A DNA stretch of 64,000 nt from Prauserella isguenensis (GCF_014191605.1 NZ_JACHWU010000002.1:806001-870000), one strand, 5' to 3'. Counted from the stretch's first letter, positions 54,707-64,000 are shown. Notes: generated by a model not told the origin, from the sequence alone. Made by a program: numbers and translations.

Positions 54707-55461
54707 CAGACGAGCTTCCGGAAGACACCGACGGGCAGCGCCTTCAACAGCACCGACAGCGGCGTCCACGGCCACGGGGGCACGTATGCGGTTCCGCGTT
54801 CGGATTCGATGGCCTTGACCAGCGAGTCCGCACCGCGGTCCGCGCCGGCGACCAACGGGGTGCGGCCGCCGGAGCGCGACGTCATCTCGGATTCGATGAA
54901 GCCCGGCAACACGGTGCTGACGCGGATCGGCGTGCCGTGCACGTCGGCACGGATGCCGTCGGCGAGGGCCGCCGCCCCCGCCTTCGACGCACCGTAGGCC
55001 GTCATGTTCCGCGGCATGCCACGGATCGCGCTGAACGACGACACGACGACGAGGTGTCCCGCGTTCTGCTCCCGGAACAGCTCCATCGCCGCCTCGCACT
55101 GCGCGAGCGCAGCGACCAGGTTGGTCTCGACCGTCTGCCGGTTCGCGGCGAAGTACCCGGTACCGATCGGCTGCCCCTTGCCGAGACCGGCGTTGACGAT
55201 GACGCGGTCCAGCCCACCGAGTTCGTCGGCGAACGACCGGAAGACGGTGAACACGTCGTCGTGGGCGTTGACGTCGAGACAGGCCGTGGCCACGCGGATA
55301 CCGGGGTGCCGTTCGGTCAGCTCGGCGGCCAGCGTGTCGAGCCGGTCGGTGCGGCGCGCGCACAGCGCGAGGTCACGGCCCGCGGCGGCGAACCGCCGCG
55401 CCATCCCCTCGCCGAGTCCCGAACTGGCACCGGTGATCAGGATCCTCTTCCGGGTGGTCAT
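54706..55461 (-). CDS. Short-chain dehydrogenase/reductase
   Basis: A 251-residue classical SDR. The cofactor motif is [12 protein letters not shown], with NAG, the catalytic Ser in VSSFSAIRG and YGASKAG. The basic residues after the second strand (ARRTDR) suggest NADPH. The substrate is unknown. The ATG at 55461 has no ribosome site and may be leaderless. Confidence 0.9.
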   Translation of the reverse strand: MTTRKRILITGASSGLGEGMARRFAAAGRDLALCARRTDRLDTLAAELTERHPGIRVATACLDVNAHDDVFTVFRSFADELGGLDRVIVNAGLGKGQPIGTGYFAANRQTVETNLVAALAQCEAAMELFREQNAGHLVVVSSFSAIRGMPRNMTAYGASKAGAAALADGIRADVHGTPIRVSTVLPGFIESEMTSRSGGRTPLVAGADRGADSLVKAIESERGTAYVPPWPWTPLSVLLKALPVGVFRKLV

Positions 55462-55543
55462 GGCCCGACTCTGCCACGTCCACGGCGGTGCGCGGAGTGT
55501 CGGTCGCACCACACCGCAGCGGCCTGCCCCGCCCGACGCCCGA

Positions 55544-55585
55544 CGACCGGTGGCCCGGCGCCGTCGGGCGCCGGGCCACCGGTCG
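55544..55585 (-). terminator. Strong hairpin terminator of the subtilase gene
   Basis: A perfect 19-base stem (CGACCGGTGGCCCGGCGCC and its complement) with loop GTCG, 37 bases after the stop codon at 55623. No U-tract. Confidence 0.7.
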
Positions 55586-55622
55586 AACCACCCGCTCGGC
55601 GCGGGTGCGAATCAGCGGTCGA

Positions 55623-56822
55623 TCACTGCTGGCCCGTGTTCAGCAGCAGGTTCGGCGTGGCGCCGGTCGGGTCGGTGATGACGTCCGGGGTCGCCGACGT
55701 CGTCAGCGCCTCGGACACCTCCGCCGGGGTGGCCTCCGGGTTGTCCGCCAGGTACAGCGCCGCGGCACCGGCCACGTGCGGAGCGGCCATCGACGTGCCG
55801 GACAGCGCGGTCTCACCGCCGCCCATCTGGGCCGACACGATGTCCACACCCGGGGCGTAGATGTCGACGACCTCGCCGTAGTTGGAGAAGTCGGCCTGCT
55901 CGTCCTGCTCGCCCGAGGCCGCCACGGTGATGGCGTCCTGGACCCGCGCCGGGGAGCTGCCACTCGCATCGGAGCTCTCGTTGCCCGCGGCGACGGAGAA
56001 CGTCACGCCGGCGTCGATGGCACCCTGCACCGCGGTGTCGAGGGCCTGGTCGGCGGTGCCACCGAGGCTCATGTTCGCCACCGCCGGGCCGGAGGCGTTC
56101 TCGGCGACCCATTCGACACCGGAGATCACGCCGTCGGTCGTGCCCGAGCCGTTCTCGTCGAGCACGCGCACCGGCACGATGTCAGCGCCCTTGGCGACGC
56201 CGTAGTCGGTGCCCGCCACCGTGCCGGCGACGTGCGTGCCGTGCCCCTGTTCGTCGTCGGCGTCGGTGTCACCGTCGATGAAGTCCTGCCCGGGCTGCAC
56301 ACGGCTGCCGAAGTCGGGGTGCGACGAGTCGACACCGGTGTCGATGATGTACGCGGTGACGTTGTCGGCCTGCGTGTTGTAGGTGTAGGAGTCGTCCAGC
56401 GGCAGCGCCGTCTGGTCGATCCGGTCCAGCCCCCAGGACGGTGTCGGCGACTGCGTCTCGGTCGCCCGCACCCGCTGGTTCTGCACGACGTAGTCGACCG
56501 ACGGGTCGGCCGCCAGCCGCTTCGCCTCCGCCTCGTCGGCCTTCACGGTGAAGCCGTCCAGCACCGTGTCGTAGGTCGTCGACACGTTCGCGCCGTACTC
56601 ACCGGCCAGCTCCGTCGCCGCCGTCGAGACCGACGCCGTCCCCATGTCGTCGTTCAGGACGACGATGTAGCTGCCGTCGACCGCGTTGGGCGTGTTCGCC
56701 GAGAGGATCTTCCCCTCCGGCGCCGCAGCAGCGGACCCCAGGCCGGCCGCGACCAGTCCGGTCACACCGGCGGCCACGACGCCCACGTTCAGGCTCCGCC
56801 TCAGCTTGCGAGAGTTACCCAT
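55623..56822 (-). CDS. Secreted S8-family serine protease with I9 propeptide
   Basis: A 399-residue subtilisin-like preproenzyme. The signal peptide (about 1-34) has [20 protein letters not shown]. The I9 propeptide (about 50-120) is followed by the catalytic domain. The triad is Asp161 ([13 protein letters not shown]), His194 (GHGTHVAG) and Ser344 ([11 protein letters not shown]), with oxyanion Asn281 (AAGNESS). It most resembles proteinase K/thermitase-type enzymes of actinomycetes. The ATG follows GGAAGGAATC. An SSI-type inhibitor gene lies ~10 kb away. Confidence 0.96.
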   Translation of the reverse strand: MGNSRKLRRSLNVGVVAAGVTGLVAAGLGSAAAAPEGKILSANTPNAVDGSYIVVLNDDMGTASVSTAATELAGEYGANVSTTYDTVLDGFTVKADEAEAKRLAADPSVDYVVQNQRVRATETQSPTPSWGLDRIDQTALPLDDSYTYNTQADNVTAYIIDTGVDSSHPDFGSRVQPGQDFIDGDTDADDEQGHGTHVAGTVAGTDYGVAKGADIVPVRVLDENGSGTTDGVISGVEWVAENASGPAVANMSLGGTADQALDTAVQGAIDAGVTFSVAAGNESSDASGSSPARVQDAITVAASGEQDEQADFSNYGEVVDIYAPGVDIVSAQMGGGETALSGTSMAAPHVAGAAALYLADNPEATPAEVSEALTTSATPDVITDPTGATPNLLLNTGQQ

Positions 56823-57045
56823 TCGGATTCCTTCCGTTATCCCGGCAGGTTCGGGACTCATGCAAGCGGCGCGGGAAGCCGTGTGGCAATGATTCACAGT
56901 TACCAGTTGTGGCCCGCTAACCGTAATGAGCGATGCTCCGAATGGTCTAAATGTCACTGTGTGCAGCCATGCCCTCACGCGTTACAGGATCCTGCTAGCG
57001 TTGTCCATATCGTTATGGGCTCGGCATGGGGAGGCGATTCGGCAC

Positions 57046-57957
57046 GTGGGTAGCACCGCGTTCTCGGCGGCACTGCGCTCCGCCATCGCCGCCAGCGGAC
57101 TCGGTCTGGACCGCATACAGGCCCGCCTCCAGGACCACGGCATCACGATCAGCGTCACCGCGTTGAGCTACTGGCAGTCCGGGAAGCGCCAGCCCGAACG
57201 CCAGAGTTCGATCTCGGCGCTACGCGCACTCGAGGAGATCCTCGATGTCCCGGCGGGAACCCTGCTCGGCCTGCTGCCCCCGCCTCGCCCGCGCGGCAGC
57301 ACGTCCCGGCGCAGACTCGAGGACCGGTCCGCCCGCCCGCTCAGCCTCGACGACGCGCCCGAGGTCACCCTGGTCGGCCTCTACGACCACTGCATGGTCG
57401 CCACCGAGCCGGCCGCCGTCACACCCGGCGGTGACAACCACGGTCGTCCGGCCCCGGACGTGGTCACCACCAGCACCGTGACGGCCAAGGCGATCTTCCG
57501 TGCCCGCGCCGACGGCCAGGACCGCTGGCTGCTGGCCTACCGGCAGGACGGCGCGGGTGGCGAGACCGGCCCACCGGAGCTCACGGCACTGCGGAACTGC
57601 ACCGTGGGCCGGGTCGAGGTGGACCCGGCCGCGAACCTCACCCTCGCGGAACTGATCTTCAGTCGCGCGATCGACACCGGCGAGACCCACCTCGTCGAGT
57701 ACTCGCTGTCCTATCGCCACAACCCTCGGGACGACACCAGGAAGGCACATTTCCGCGAGTTCCGGGACCCGATTCCCGAGTATCTGCTCGAGGTCGATTT
57801 CGACCCGGCGTGTCCGCCCGGCCAATGCTGGCGGTATTCCTACCGCAGCCACGGCGGCACGGCCGATTCCGAGGACGTCATGCTCGACGACCAGGGGCGC
57901 GCACATGCCGTCGCCGTCGACTTCGGACCCGGCGTCTTCGGCATCGGCTGGCTGTAG
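57046..57957 (+). CDS. HTH (XRE-like) domain protein divergent from the subtilase
   Basis: A 303-residue protein. The N-terminal ~80 residues form an XRE-like HTH (LGLDRIQARLQDHGITISVTALSYWQSGKRQPER in pieces), followed by LEEILDVPAGTLLGLL. The C-terminal ~170 residues are a beta-rich domain with TVTAKAIFRARADGQDRW and HLVEYSLSYRHNP. Homologues are common in Pseudonocardiaceae and Streptomyces, and are not characterised. The GTG at 57046 has GGGGAGG somewhat far upstream. It could regulate the divergent protease gene. Confidence 0.78.
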   Translation: MGSTAFSAALRSAIAASGLGLDRIQARLQDHGITISVTALSYWQSGKRQPERQSSISALRALEEILDVPAGTLLGLLPPPRPRGSTSRRRLEDRSARPLSLDDAPEVTLVGLYDHCMVATEPAAVTPGGDNHGRPAPDVVTTSTVTAKAIFRARADGQDRWLLAYRQDGAGGETGPPELTALRNCTVGRVEVDPAANLTLAELIFSRAIDTGETHLVEYSLSYRHNPRDDTRKAHFREFRDPIPEYLLEVDFDPACPPGQCWRYSYRSHGGTADSEDVMLDDQGRAHAVAVDFGPGVFGIGWL

Positions 57958-58159
57958 CGACTTTCGTCGGTGTCGTCACGGCGCGTGACCGCCGGGGTGT
58001 GATCGCCGCACCCGAGTTTCGTCTCCGCCGCTGTGCCGGTTATGACCGCACATATCCGATTCTTCCGGCCTCGCCCGATTTCGAGGGGAACTTCCGTCGG
58101 TACGTGCGCCGACAGCCACAGGGCCGCAATGGCGCACGGGGCCGGACCGCGCGCACGAG

Positions 58160-58193
58160 AACGGTGCCGGAACCACGCGGTTCCGGCACCGTT
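58160..58193 (-). terminator. Hairpin terminator of the acyl-CoA synthetase gene
   Basis: A perfect 15-base stem (AACGGTGCCGGAACC and its complement) with four-base loop ACGC, 30 bases after the stop codon at 58223. Confidence 0.7.
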
Positions 58194-58222
58194 GTCGATG
58201 AAAGGCGCTTCGATTCGGCTCG

Positions 58223-59851
58223 TCAGCTCGTCAGCTCGTCACGCAACAGCTTGCCGGTGGCGTTTCGCGGCAGCGCCTCGACGAACTCGACGTCGCGCGG
58301 CACCTTGTACCGGGCGAGGTTCTCCTTGACGAACGACCGGACTTCGTCGGCGTCCAGTGTGGACCCGCTCGCGCGTGCCACGACGGCCTTGAGACGCTGA
58401 CCGAACTCGTCGTCGGGCACGCCCACGACGCCTGCCTCGAGGATGTCGGGATGTTCGACGAGCAGGTTCTCCACCTCGATCGGATACACGTTCTCGCCGC
58501 CGGAGACGATCATCTCGTCGTCCCGGCCGTCGATGAACAGCAGCCCGTCCTCGTCGAAGTGGCCGACGTCGCCGCTGGCGAGCAGCCCGTCGATGATCTC
58601 CTTGTTCCGGCCGTCGGTGTACCCCTCGAACGCCAGCCCGCTGCCGACGAAGACGCGGCCGGTGACGTGTGGTGCGGTGATCCGCGCGCCCCGCTCGTCG
58701 TAGAGCGCCACCCGGCAGCCGACCGGCGGCCTGCCGACCGTGCCCGGCGCCTTGCCCCAGTCCTCGGGTGTGGCGACCGCCGCGACGGCTACCTCGGTGG
58801 AGCCGTACAGATTGTGGATCACGGGACCGAAGATCTCCGTGGCGCGATTGCCGATGTCCGGCGGCAGCGCGGAGCCTGCGAGGAAGATGATGCGCAGGCT
58901 GGAGGTGTCGTACTTGCCGATGATCTCGGGGCCGAGATCGATGATCCGCTGGAGCATCGTCGGCACGAGCACCAGCGCGGTGCAGCCGTACTGCTCGACC
59001 CCGCGCAGTGCCTCTTCCGGATCGAACCTGCGCCGCACCACGACCGTGTTCCCCAGCGCGAGCGACAGGATGAACTGGGAGATCCCGGTGCCGTGGAACA
59101 GGGGCGCGCCCATGTAGGTCGCCTCGCCGACGCGCAGCGGGATGCGGTCGAGAAACTGTGCCGAGTCGAGTCCGGAGATCTTCGGCCGCGGTGCGCCCTT
59201 CGGGGTCCCCGTGGTCCCACTGGTGAGCAGCACGAGACCGCCCGGCTTCGGCGGCGCCTCGGGGGCCGTGTCGTCGGACCCGTCGATCAGCTCGTCGAGG
59301 GTCGTGACGCCGCCGGTCGCCGCAGGATCGTCGACCCAGCCGAGGTAGCGGTCCACACCCTCGATACCGCTCAGCAGGTCGGTGAACTCCTCGTCGTAGA
59401 CGAGCACTCGCACCTTCTCCCGTGCGGCGACGTCGGTCAGCTGGGGGCGGGCGAAACCGGTGTTCATCAGCAACAGCGCCGCACCGAGCTTGTTGGCCGC
59501 CAGCATGGTCAGCACGAGGCCCCTGTGGTCGCGGCAGAGCGCGGCGATGCTGGACCCGGGACCGACGCCGCGGCCGGCCCACGCCCGCGCCAGCGCGTTC
59601 GACTTCCGCTCCAGCTCGTCGAAGGTCAGCGGGCCGCGCTCATCCACCAGGCCGGTGTCCATCGGATTCCGGCGCGCGGCGATGCGCACCGCACCGGCGA
59701 TCGGGCCGTACGTGCTCGTCAGAACCAGCGAACGCACGCCCTCGTCCAGCCGGGGAAACGGCAGCAGGCCCGCCCGCCACATGACCCCGACACTGCGCGC
59801 CTTCTCCGTCACGCGCGTGACCAACTCTGATACCACCGGCGGCGTCTTCAT
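58223..59851 (-). CDS. Acyl-CoA synthetase (FadD2-like, ANL superfamily)
   Basis: A 542-residue adenylate-forming enzyme. The P-loop is LLTSGTTGTPKGA. NLYGSTEVAVAAVATPEDWG and SGDVGHFDEDGLLFIDGRDDEMIVSGGENVYPIEVE (in pieces) follow, with the adenylation lysine in RNATGKLLR. The N-terminal ~75-residue extension resembles mycobacterial FadD2. The preferred acyl chain is unknown. The start has GAGGAGGTG upstream. It is divergent from the polymerase gene. Confidence 0.93.
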   Translation of the reverse strand: MKTPPVVSELVTRVTEKARSVGVMWRAGLLPFPRLDEGVRSLVLTSTYGPIAGAVRIAARRNPMDTGLVDERGPLTFDELERKSNALARAWAGRGVGPGSSIAALCRDHRGLVLTMLAANKLGAALLLMNTGFARPQLTDVAAREKVRVLVYDEEFTDLLSGIEGVDRYLGWVDDPAATGGVTTLDELIDGSDDTAPEAPPKPGGLVLLTSGTTGTPKGAPRPKISGLDSAQFLDRIPLRVGEATYMGAPLFHGTGISQFILSLALGNTVVVRRRFDPEEALRGVEQYGCTALVLVPTMLQRIIDLGPEIIGKYDTSSLRIIFLAGSALPPDIGNRATEIFGPVIHNLYGSTEVAVAAVATPEDWGKAPGTVGRPPVGCRVALYDERGARITAPHVTGRVFVGSGLAFEGYTDGRNKEIIDGLLASGDVGHFDEDGLLFIDGRDDEMIVSGGENVYPIEVENLLVEHPDILEAGVVGVPDDEFGQRLKAVVARASGSTLDADEVRSFVKENLARYKVPRDVEFVEALPRNATGKLLRDELTS

Positions 59852-60016
59852 CCGGGCACCTCCTCGGGCTCGTGCGCCACAACCTACCGGTTAGTAGGGC
59901 AATCGGAGCAACCCTCGTACCGGTGAACGCGGCCGTGGAGTAACGGACGTCTCATCACCGTCCCGGACGCCACCGCGGGCGCGACGGCGTCGGTGGCGCG
60001 GAGCAGAATCGGCCGC

Positions 60017-61705
60017 GTGCATGTGATCGTCACCCGGGATCCCACCGGCCGCTTCTCGGTACGCATCCCGGACGGCGAGCGGGACGCGGACGTGGCCGCC
60101 ATGACCGACGACCTGCCCGCGACGCTGTCGGCCGACCAGCTGGCCGCCGTCGCCACGCGGTGGGAATCCCGGCGTCCACGGTGGGTGCTGCCGTCGGTGG
60201 AGCGCGACTATCCGGCACTGGTCGACCGCGGCGTCCGGCTGCGGCGGTGTCACGATCTGTCGCTCGTCGAAGGGCTGCTACTGGCGTTCGCGGGCGAGCA
60301 CGACCGCTCGCGCACCCTCGCCGCGGCGTACGCGCGCGTGCGCGGCCTCGCACCTCCGGTCGAGTCGGTGCACGTGGCCGCACCGGACGAACAGCCCGCC
60401 CTGTTCGACCCGCAGAGCTCGGGACTGCCCGCCGACGTCGACGCGACCGAGGCCGCCGAGGTGGTGCTGGCCGACCAGCGGACACGGCTGGACCGGCTCG
60501 ACACGTCGGGGCGGCTCCGGCTGCTGGTGGCGGCCGAGTCGGCGAGCGCACTCGCGGCCGTGGAGATGTCGGCCGACGGGCTGCCGTGGCGCAGCGACCG
60601 CCACGAGGCGTTGTTGACCGAGGTGCTCGGACCGCGGGTGCCCGCCGGTGCGCGGCCCGCCGCCCTCGCCGCGCTGACGCAGCGGATCGACGAGGCGTTC
60701 GGCAGGCCGGTGAACCCCGACCACCCGGAGAGCATCGTGCGTGCGTTCGGCAGGGCCGGGATCTCGGTGCCGTCGGCGCGGGCGCACGTGCTGCGGCGGA
60801 TCGACCACCCCGCGGTCGCCCCGCTGCTGGAGTACAAGGAGCTGGCGCGGCTCCACGCCGCGCACGGGTGGGCGTGGTTGGACCAGTGGGTCCGGGGTGA
60901 CCGGTTCCGCCCGGTGTACGTCGTCGGCGGCGTCGTGTCGGGTCGCTGGGCGAGCCGCGGCGGTGCGGCGCTGCAGATTCCGCGGGTGCTCCGCGGATGC
61001 GTGACCGCCGATCACGGCTGGAAGCTGGTCGTCGCGGACGCCGCGCAGCTGGAACCGCGGATCCTCGCGGCGTTGTCCGGGGACCGCCGGCTGGCCGAGG
61101 TCTCCCGATCGGAGGACCTGTACTCGAGCCTGGCCGCCGAGCTGCATCCCGGCGCTGTGGAGCGGCACCGGCCCGACGCGAAGATCGCGATGCTGTCGGC
61201 GATGTACGGCGGCACCGCGGGCGAGGCGGCGGCCACGCTCGCCCTGCTGCGGCGCCGCTTCCCCGACGCGGTGTCCTATGTGGAGCACGCCGCCACGGTG
61301 GGCGAACGCGGGGAGGCTGTCCGTTCCCGGCTGGGCCGCACGTCTCCTCCTCCGTCCGAGGCGTGGCGCGAGCTCACCGGTGGCGACGGAGCCGAGGACG
61401 CGGCACGACGTGCCGCGCGCGACTGGGGCCGGTTCACGCGCAACTTCGCCGTGCAGGCCAGCGCGGCCGATTGGACGGCGGTGCTGCTCGCGACGCTCCG
61501 CACGCGGCTGCCGGAGCCTGCCCGGCTGGTGTTCTTCGTGCACGACGAGGTGCTCGTGCACACCCCCGCCGGCCTCGCCGACGCCGTGGTCGCATGCCTC
61601 GAGGAGTCGGTCGCCGATACGACCCGTCTGGTGTTCGGCGCCGCGTGCCCGGTGCGATTCCCCATGCCCGCCGGTGTCGTCGACTCCTACGCCGACGCCA
61701 AGTGA
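60017..61705 (+). CDS. PolA-like DNA polymerase without recognisable exonuclease site
   Basis: A 562-residue family A polymerase. The polymerase domain has motif A VVADAAQLEPRILA, motif B around RHRPDAKIAMLSAMYGGTAGE and motif C FFVHDEVLVH. The N-terminal ~190 residues correspond to the 3'-5' exonuclease position (RWVLPSVERDYPALVDRGVRLRRCHDLSLVEGLLLAF), but the DxE first motif is not evident. The name used in databases (bifunctional 3'-5' exonuclease/DNA polymerase) may therefore overstate its activity. The GTG at 60017 is favoured; 59993 is an alternative. It is separate from true polA. Confidence 0.88.
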   Translation: MHVIVTRDPTGRFSVRIPDGERDADVAAMTDDLPATLSADQLAAVATRWESRRPRWVLPSVERDYPALVDRGVRLRRCHDLSLVEGLLLAFAGEHDRSRTLAAAYARVRGLAPPVESVHVAAPDEQPALFDPQSSGLPADVDATEAAEVVLADQRTRLDRLDTSGRLRLLVAAESASALAAVEMSADGLPWRSDRHEALLTEVLGPRVPAGARPAALAALTQRIDEAFGRPVNPDHPESIVRAFGRAGISVPSARAHVLRRIDHPAVAPLLEYKELARLHAAHGWAWLDQWVRGDRFRPVYVVGGVVSGRWASRGGAALQIPRVLRGCVTADHGWKLVVADAAQLEPRILAALSGDRRLAEVSRSEDLYSSLAAELHPGAVERHRPDAKIAMLSAMYGGTAGEAAATLALLRRRFPDAVSYVEHAATVGERGEAVRSRLGRTSPPPSEAWRELTGGDGAEDAARRAARDWGRFTRNFAVQASAADWTAVLLATLRTRLPEPARLVFFVHDEVLVHTPAGLADAVVACLEESVADTTRLVFGAACPVRFPMPAGVVDSYADAK

Positions 61706-61763
61706 GGGTCGTACCGACCGGGGAGGTCGCCGTCCCACGCCACCGCCGTGTCGGCGCACGCTC

Positions 61764-62732
61764 TCAGATCAGCGCCGTGACGTCGGGTTCCGAACCGGTC
61801 GAGATGGTGCCGGTCGTCTCGAACGTCTCGAGGTCGAGGATCGCGACCGTGTCGATGTCCAACAGGGTCACGAACGCCGTCGGCTCCGTGGGGTGGAACG
61901 AGATGCCCGCGGGAGTGCCGTCGAACGTGACGGACCGTTCCTCCCGCAGCTCGGCGTCGTACCGGGTGACGGTGCGGTTCTCGATGTCGGTGGTCAGCAA
62001 CCTGTCCTGGCCCGGGACGACGTAGACGCGCAGCGGGTCGCCGGGCACGTCCTGCCGCTGGTGTTCCTTCAACGTCCGCGCGTCGAGCGTGACGAGTTGT
62101 TTGTCCCGGCGGGCGCCGACGTACAGCCACTGCTCGTCGCGGCTGAGCGCACAGCTCTCCGGCAGCCGTCCCGGCGATGCGATCACGGGCGGCTGGGCGG
62201 CGTCGTGCGGGTCGACCCGGCTCACGGTGTGCGACAGCAGGCCGGTGACGTACGCCAGGGACCCGTCGTGGTTGGTCACCACCATGTGGGTCTTGATCCC
62301 GCCGGTGGGTACGGCGGCAGACGGGGCCTCCGCGTGCGCCGGATCGTCGACACGCAGCAGAACCGCCTTCTCCTCACTCAGGACGTAGAGCCGGTCCTGA
62401 TCGTCGATCGCGATGCCGTGCAGGCGGTTGAACGGGCTGAGGTCGATGGTCCGGACGAGTCGCCGCGCCGCGAGGTCGACGACGAACACGCTCGAGCCGC
62501 CGGTGCCCACGTCGCCGGACATCCGCACGCCGTAGTGTCCGATGTAGGCCAGCCGCCGCGCGCCGTCGACGACCATCTCGTGCGGATACTCGCCGAGCTC
62601 GATCCGCTCGAGCAGGGTGCCGCCGGCAACGTCGTGGAAGGACACGGCGTGGCCGCTCTTCTCCACCACGACCAGCGTCCCCTCGACCCGGCTTCCCCGG
62701 TCAACCGTCTCGTCCGTCGCCTGTCGCCCCAC
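61764..62732 (-). CDS. Beta-propeller protein (YncE/lactonase-like)
   Basis: A 322-residue seven-bladed-propeller-like protein with repeated strands: VVVEKSGHAVSFHDV, VFVVDLAARRLVRTID, AYVTGLLSHTVSRVD, LYVGARRDKQLVTLD, RLLTTDIENRTVTRYD and AFVTLLDIDTVAILD. No signal peptide is seen. The fold is shared by YncE-like and 6-phosphogluconolactonase-like proteins; substrate unknown. The GTG at 62732 follows GGGAGAGG. A further start at 62756 is in frame. It lies on the same strand as the SDR gene. Confidence 0.82.
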   Translation of the reverse strand: MGRQATDETVDRGSRVEGTLVVVEKSGHAVSFHDVAGGTLLERIELGEYPHEMVVDGARRLAYIGHYGVRMSGDVGTGGSSVFVVDLAARRLVRTIDLSPFNRLHGIAIDDQDRLYVLSEEKAVLLRVDDPAHAEAPSAAVPTGGIKTHMVVTNHDGSLAYVTGLLSHTVSRVDPHDAAQPPVIASPGRLPESCALSRDEQWLYVGARRDKQLVTLDARTLKEHQRQDVPGDPLRVYVVPGQDRLLTTDIENRTVTRYDAELREERSVTFDGTPAGISFHPTEPTAFVTLLDIDTVAILDLETFETTGTISTGSEPDVTALI

Positions 62733-62800
62733 GTCGATCCGCCTCTCCCTCGTCACCCGGGTGTTCCCGGCGCCAGGCTATGGGAGGGAGCGGCCCGGGT

Positions 62801-63583
62801 TCAGGCGGGTGGGGTGAAGCGGCCGTCGACGGCGGTCCAGCCGCCGTCGACCATGACGGTGGAGCCGGTGACGTAGCTGGCCGCGTCGGAGGCCAGGAAC
62901 ACCACGGCGCCGGCGAGTTCCGACGGTTTCGACCAGCGGCCCATCGCGCTCTTGGTGGCGTAGGCGCGGTACCAGTCGGGATGGGCCTTGATCTGGTCGG
63001 TCAGCGGAGTCTCGACCACGCCCGGAGCGATCGCGTTGACCCGCACGCCCGCCTCCCCGAACTCGGAGGCGGCGGTCTTCACCACCTGGATGGCGCCGGC
63101 CTTGGTGGCCGCGTAGACGGACTGACCCGGTTCGACGACCTGGGCGCGCACCGAGGAGAACACGATGATGCTGCCGGAGCCCCGGTCCACCATCCACCGG
63201 CCGAACGCCTGCAGCACGGTGAAGGTGGCTTTGAGGTTCAGTGCCACGACCCGGTCGAACTCCTCCGACGTGTAGTCGAGGATGCGTTTGCGCACGTTCA
63301 TCGCCGCGGTGAGCACGAGAACGTCGACCGTGCCGAGGTCGGCGGCCGCCCGGTGCACGGCGTCGACATCGGTGACGTCCAGTTCCAGCGCGTCGCCGCC
63401 GATCTCGTCCGCGGTGGTCTTGGCCGTGGCCGCGTCCTTGTCGGCGCAGATCACCCGGGCGCCCTGGGCGGCGAGGGCCAATCCGGCCTCGCGGCCGATG
63501 CCACCGGCGCCGACGAGCAGCGCGCGCTTGCCGTCCAGGCGGAACAGGTCGGTGTACGGGTTCGCTGTCATGGGATCGCTCAT
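62801..63583 (-). CDS. Short-chain dehydrogenase/reductase
   Basis: A 260-residue SDR. The cofactor motif is VGAGGIGREAGLALA (a GxxGxG variant). CADKD suggests NAD preference. The catalytic residues are in FSSVRA (Ser) and YAATKAG, with PGVVETPLTD and VTGSTVMVDGGWTA. The ATG overlaps the aldehyde dehydrogenase stop by four bases. The pair probably oxidises an alcohol or sugar and its aldehyde. Confidence 0.92.
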   Translation of the reverse strand: MSDPMTANPYTDLFRLDGKRALLVGAGGIGREAGLALAAQGARVICADKDAATAKTTADEIGGDALELDVTDVDAVHRAAADLGTVDVLVLTAAMNVRKRILDYTSEEFDRVVALNLKATFTVLQAFGRWMVDRGSGSIIVFSSVRAQVVEPGQSVYAATKAGAIQVVKTAASEFGEAGVRVNAIAPGVVETPLTDQIKAHPDWYRAYATKSAMGRWSKPSELAGAVVFLASDAASYVTGSTVMVDGGWTAVDGRFTPPA

Positions 63584-64000
63584 TCCGGCCGGATGACGGC
63601 CATGCGGGTGACGGTGAGCTCTTCGATGGCGAACCGGGGGCCTTCGCGCCCGATCCCGGAGTCCTTGACACCGCCGTACGGCATGATGTCGGAACGGAAG
63701 CCCGGCACCTCGTTGATGACCACTCCCCCGACGTCGAGTTCCTCGATCGCCCGAACGGCCGTCGCGAGCGAGGCGGTGAACACGCTGGCGTGCAGGCCGT
63801 AACGGGAGCGGTTGACCAGCTCGATCGCCGCGGGCAGATCCGGAACCGATCGGACTGCCACGACCGGGGCGAAGATCTCCTCACACCAGGCGTTCTCGGA
63901 CTCGGGAACGTCGAGCAGAACGGTCGGCTCCACGGTGCGTCCGCAGGTCCCCCCGCCGTGCAGGATCGTCGCGCCCGCGGCCTCCGCCGAGGCGATCCAG
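63580..64000 (-). CDS. Aldehyde dehydrogenase, C-terminal part (5' end outside the window)
   Basis: Only the last ~140 residues are visible. They show EPTVLLDVPESENAWCEEIFAPVVAV with the EIFAP motif, LVNRSRYGLHASVFT, and the C-terminal MPYGGVKDSGIGREGPRFAIEELT. This is the end of a NAD(P)-dependent aldehyde dehydrogenase resembling the lactaldehyde or phosphonoacetaldehyde groups. The catalytic Cys lies outside the window. It overlaps the SDR start. Confidence 0.92.
   Translation of the reverse strand, partial: WIASAEAAGATILHGGGTCGRTVEPTVLLDVPESENAWCEEIFAPVVAVRSVPDLPAAIELVNRSRYGLHASVFTASLATAVRAIEELDVGGVVINEVPGFRSDIMPYGGVKDSGIGREGPRFAIEELTVTRMAVIRPE

Overview
The window is high-GC DNA from an actinobacterium, most likely of the Pseudonocardiaceae (Saccharomonospora or Amycolatopsis type). 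The sequence shows many GTG starts, four-base start/stop overlaps, several apparently leaderless genes, an F420-type luciferase-like oxidoreductase and a PolA-like polymerase typical of actinomycetes. The central block follows the mycobacterial order dnaG, dgt, glyS, smtB, zur, uppS, recO, era, cdd-like, CBS protein, ybeY, phoH, rsmE, dnaJ2, hrcA. The genus is inferred; no rRNA is present.

Positions 1-6370 hold a Baeyer-Villiger type catabolic operon on the minus strand (HSL-type esterase, flavin monooxygenase, EthD-like protein, NTF2-like protein, NDMA-dependent alcohol dehydrogenase, two-domain SnoaL-like protein) under a divergent GntR/FadR regulator. Together the enzymes can turn an alcohol into a ketone, the ketone into an ester or lactone, and the ester into acid plus alcohol. 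Next come an alpha/beta hydrolase and a three-subunit molybdenum hydroxylase whose FAD-subunit gene faces the other way (7535-11167). Small unknown genes, tRNA-Asn and a tam-like methyltransferase follow (11363-14259).

Positions 14384-40390 are mostly core genome: dnaG with a downstream partner, SigJ-like sigma factor plus AhpD-like protein, a GT-C-like membrane protein overlapping a serpin gene, dgt with an in-frame 15-bp minisatellite, an ElyC/SanA-like protein, glyS, an ArsR-Zur pair, a permease pair, uppS, recO with an acidic repeat tail, an inserted CD225/DUF2752 group, era, a cytidine-deaminase-like protein without zinc ligands, a CNNM/CBS protein, ybeY, phoH, a HIT protein, rsmE, dnaJ and hrcA.

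Positions 40510-50582 form a pyrimidine-degradation locus: NCS1 transporter, dihydropyrimidinase, beta-ureidopropionase and an LLM/F420-type oxidoreductase on the plus strand; class III aminotransferase and CoA-acylating semialdehyde dehydrogenase on the minus strand; a PucR regulator between them. No classical dihydropyrimidine dehydrogenase is present, so the LLM protein is a candidate for the missing first step. A secreted subtilisin-inhibitor (SSI) homologue sits inside this locus.

Positions 50667-64000 are accessory: a siderophore-interacting protein behind an IdeR-like box, a ChoD-like GMC oxidoreductase with a TetR regulator, a phosphatase/SDR pair, a secreted subtilisin-like protease facing an HTH protein, an acyl-CoA synthetase, a PolA-like polymerase without a recognisable exonuclease site, a beta-propeller protein, and an SDR/aldehyde dehydrogenase pair cut by the window end. 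No CRISPR array, insertion sequence, prophage or rRNA operon was seen.
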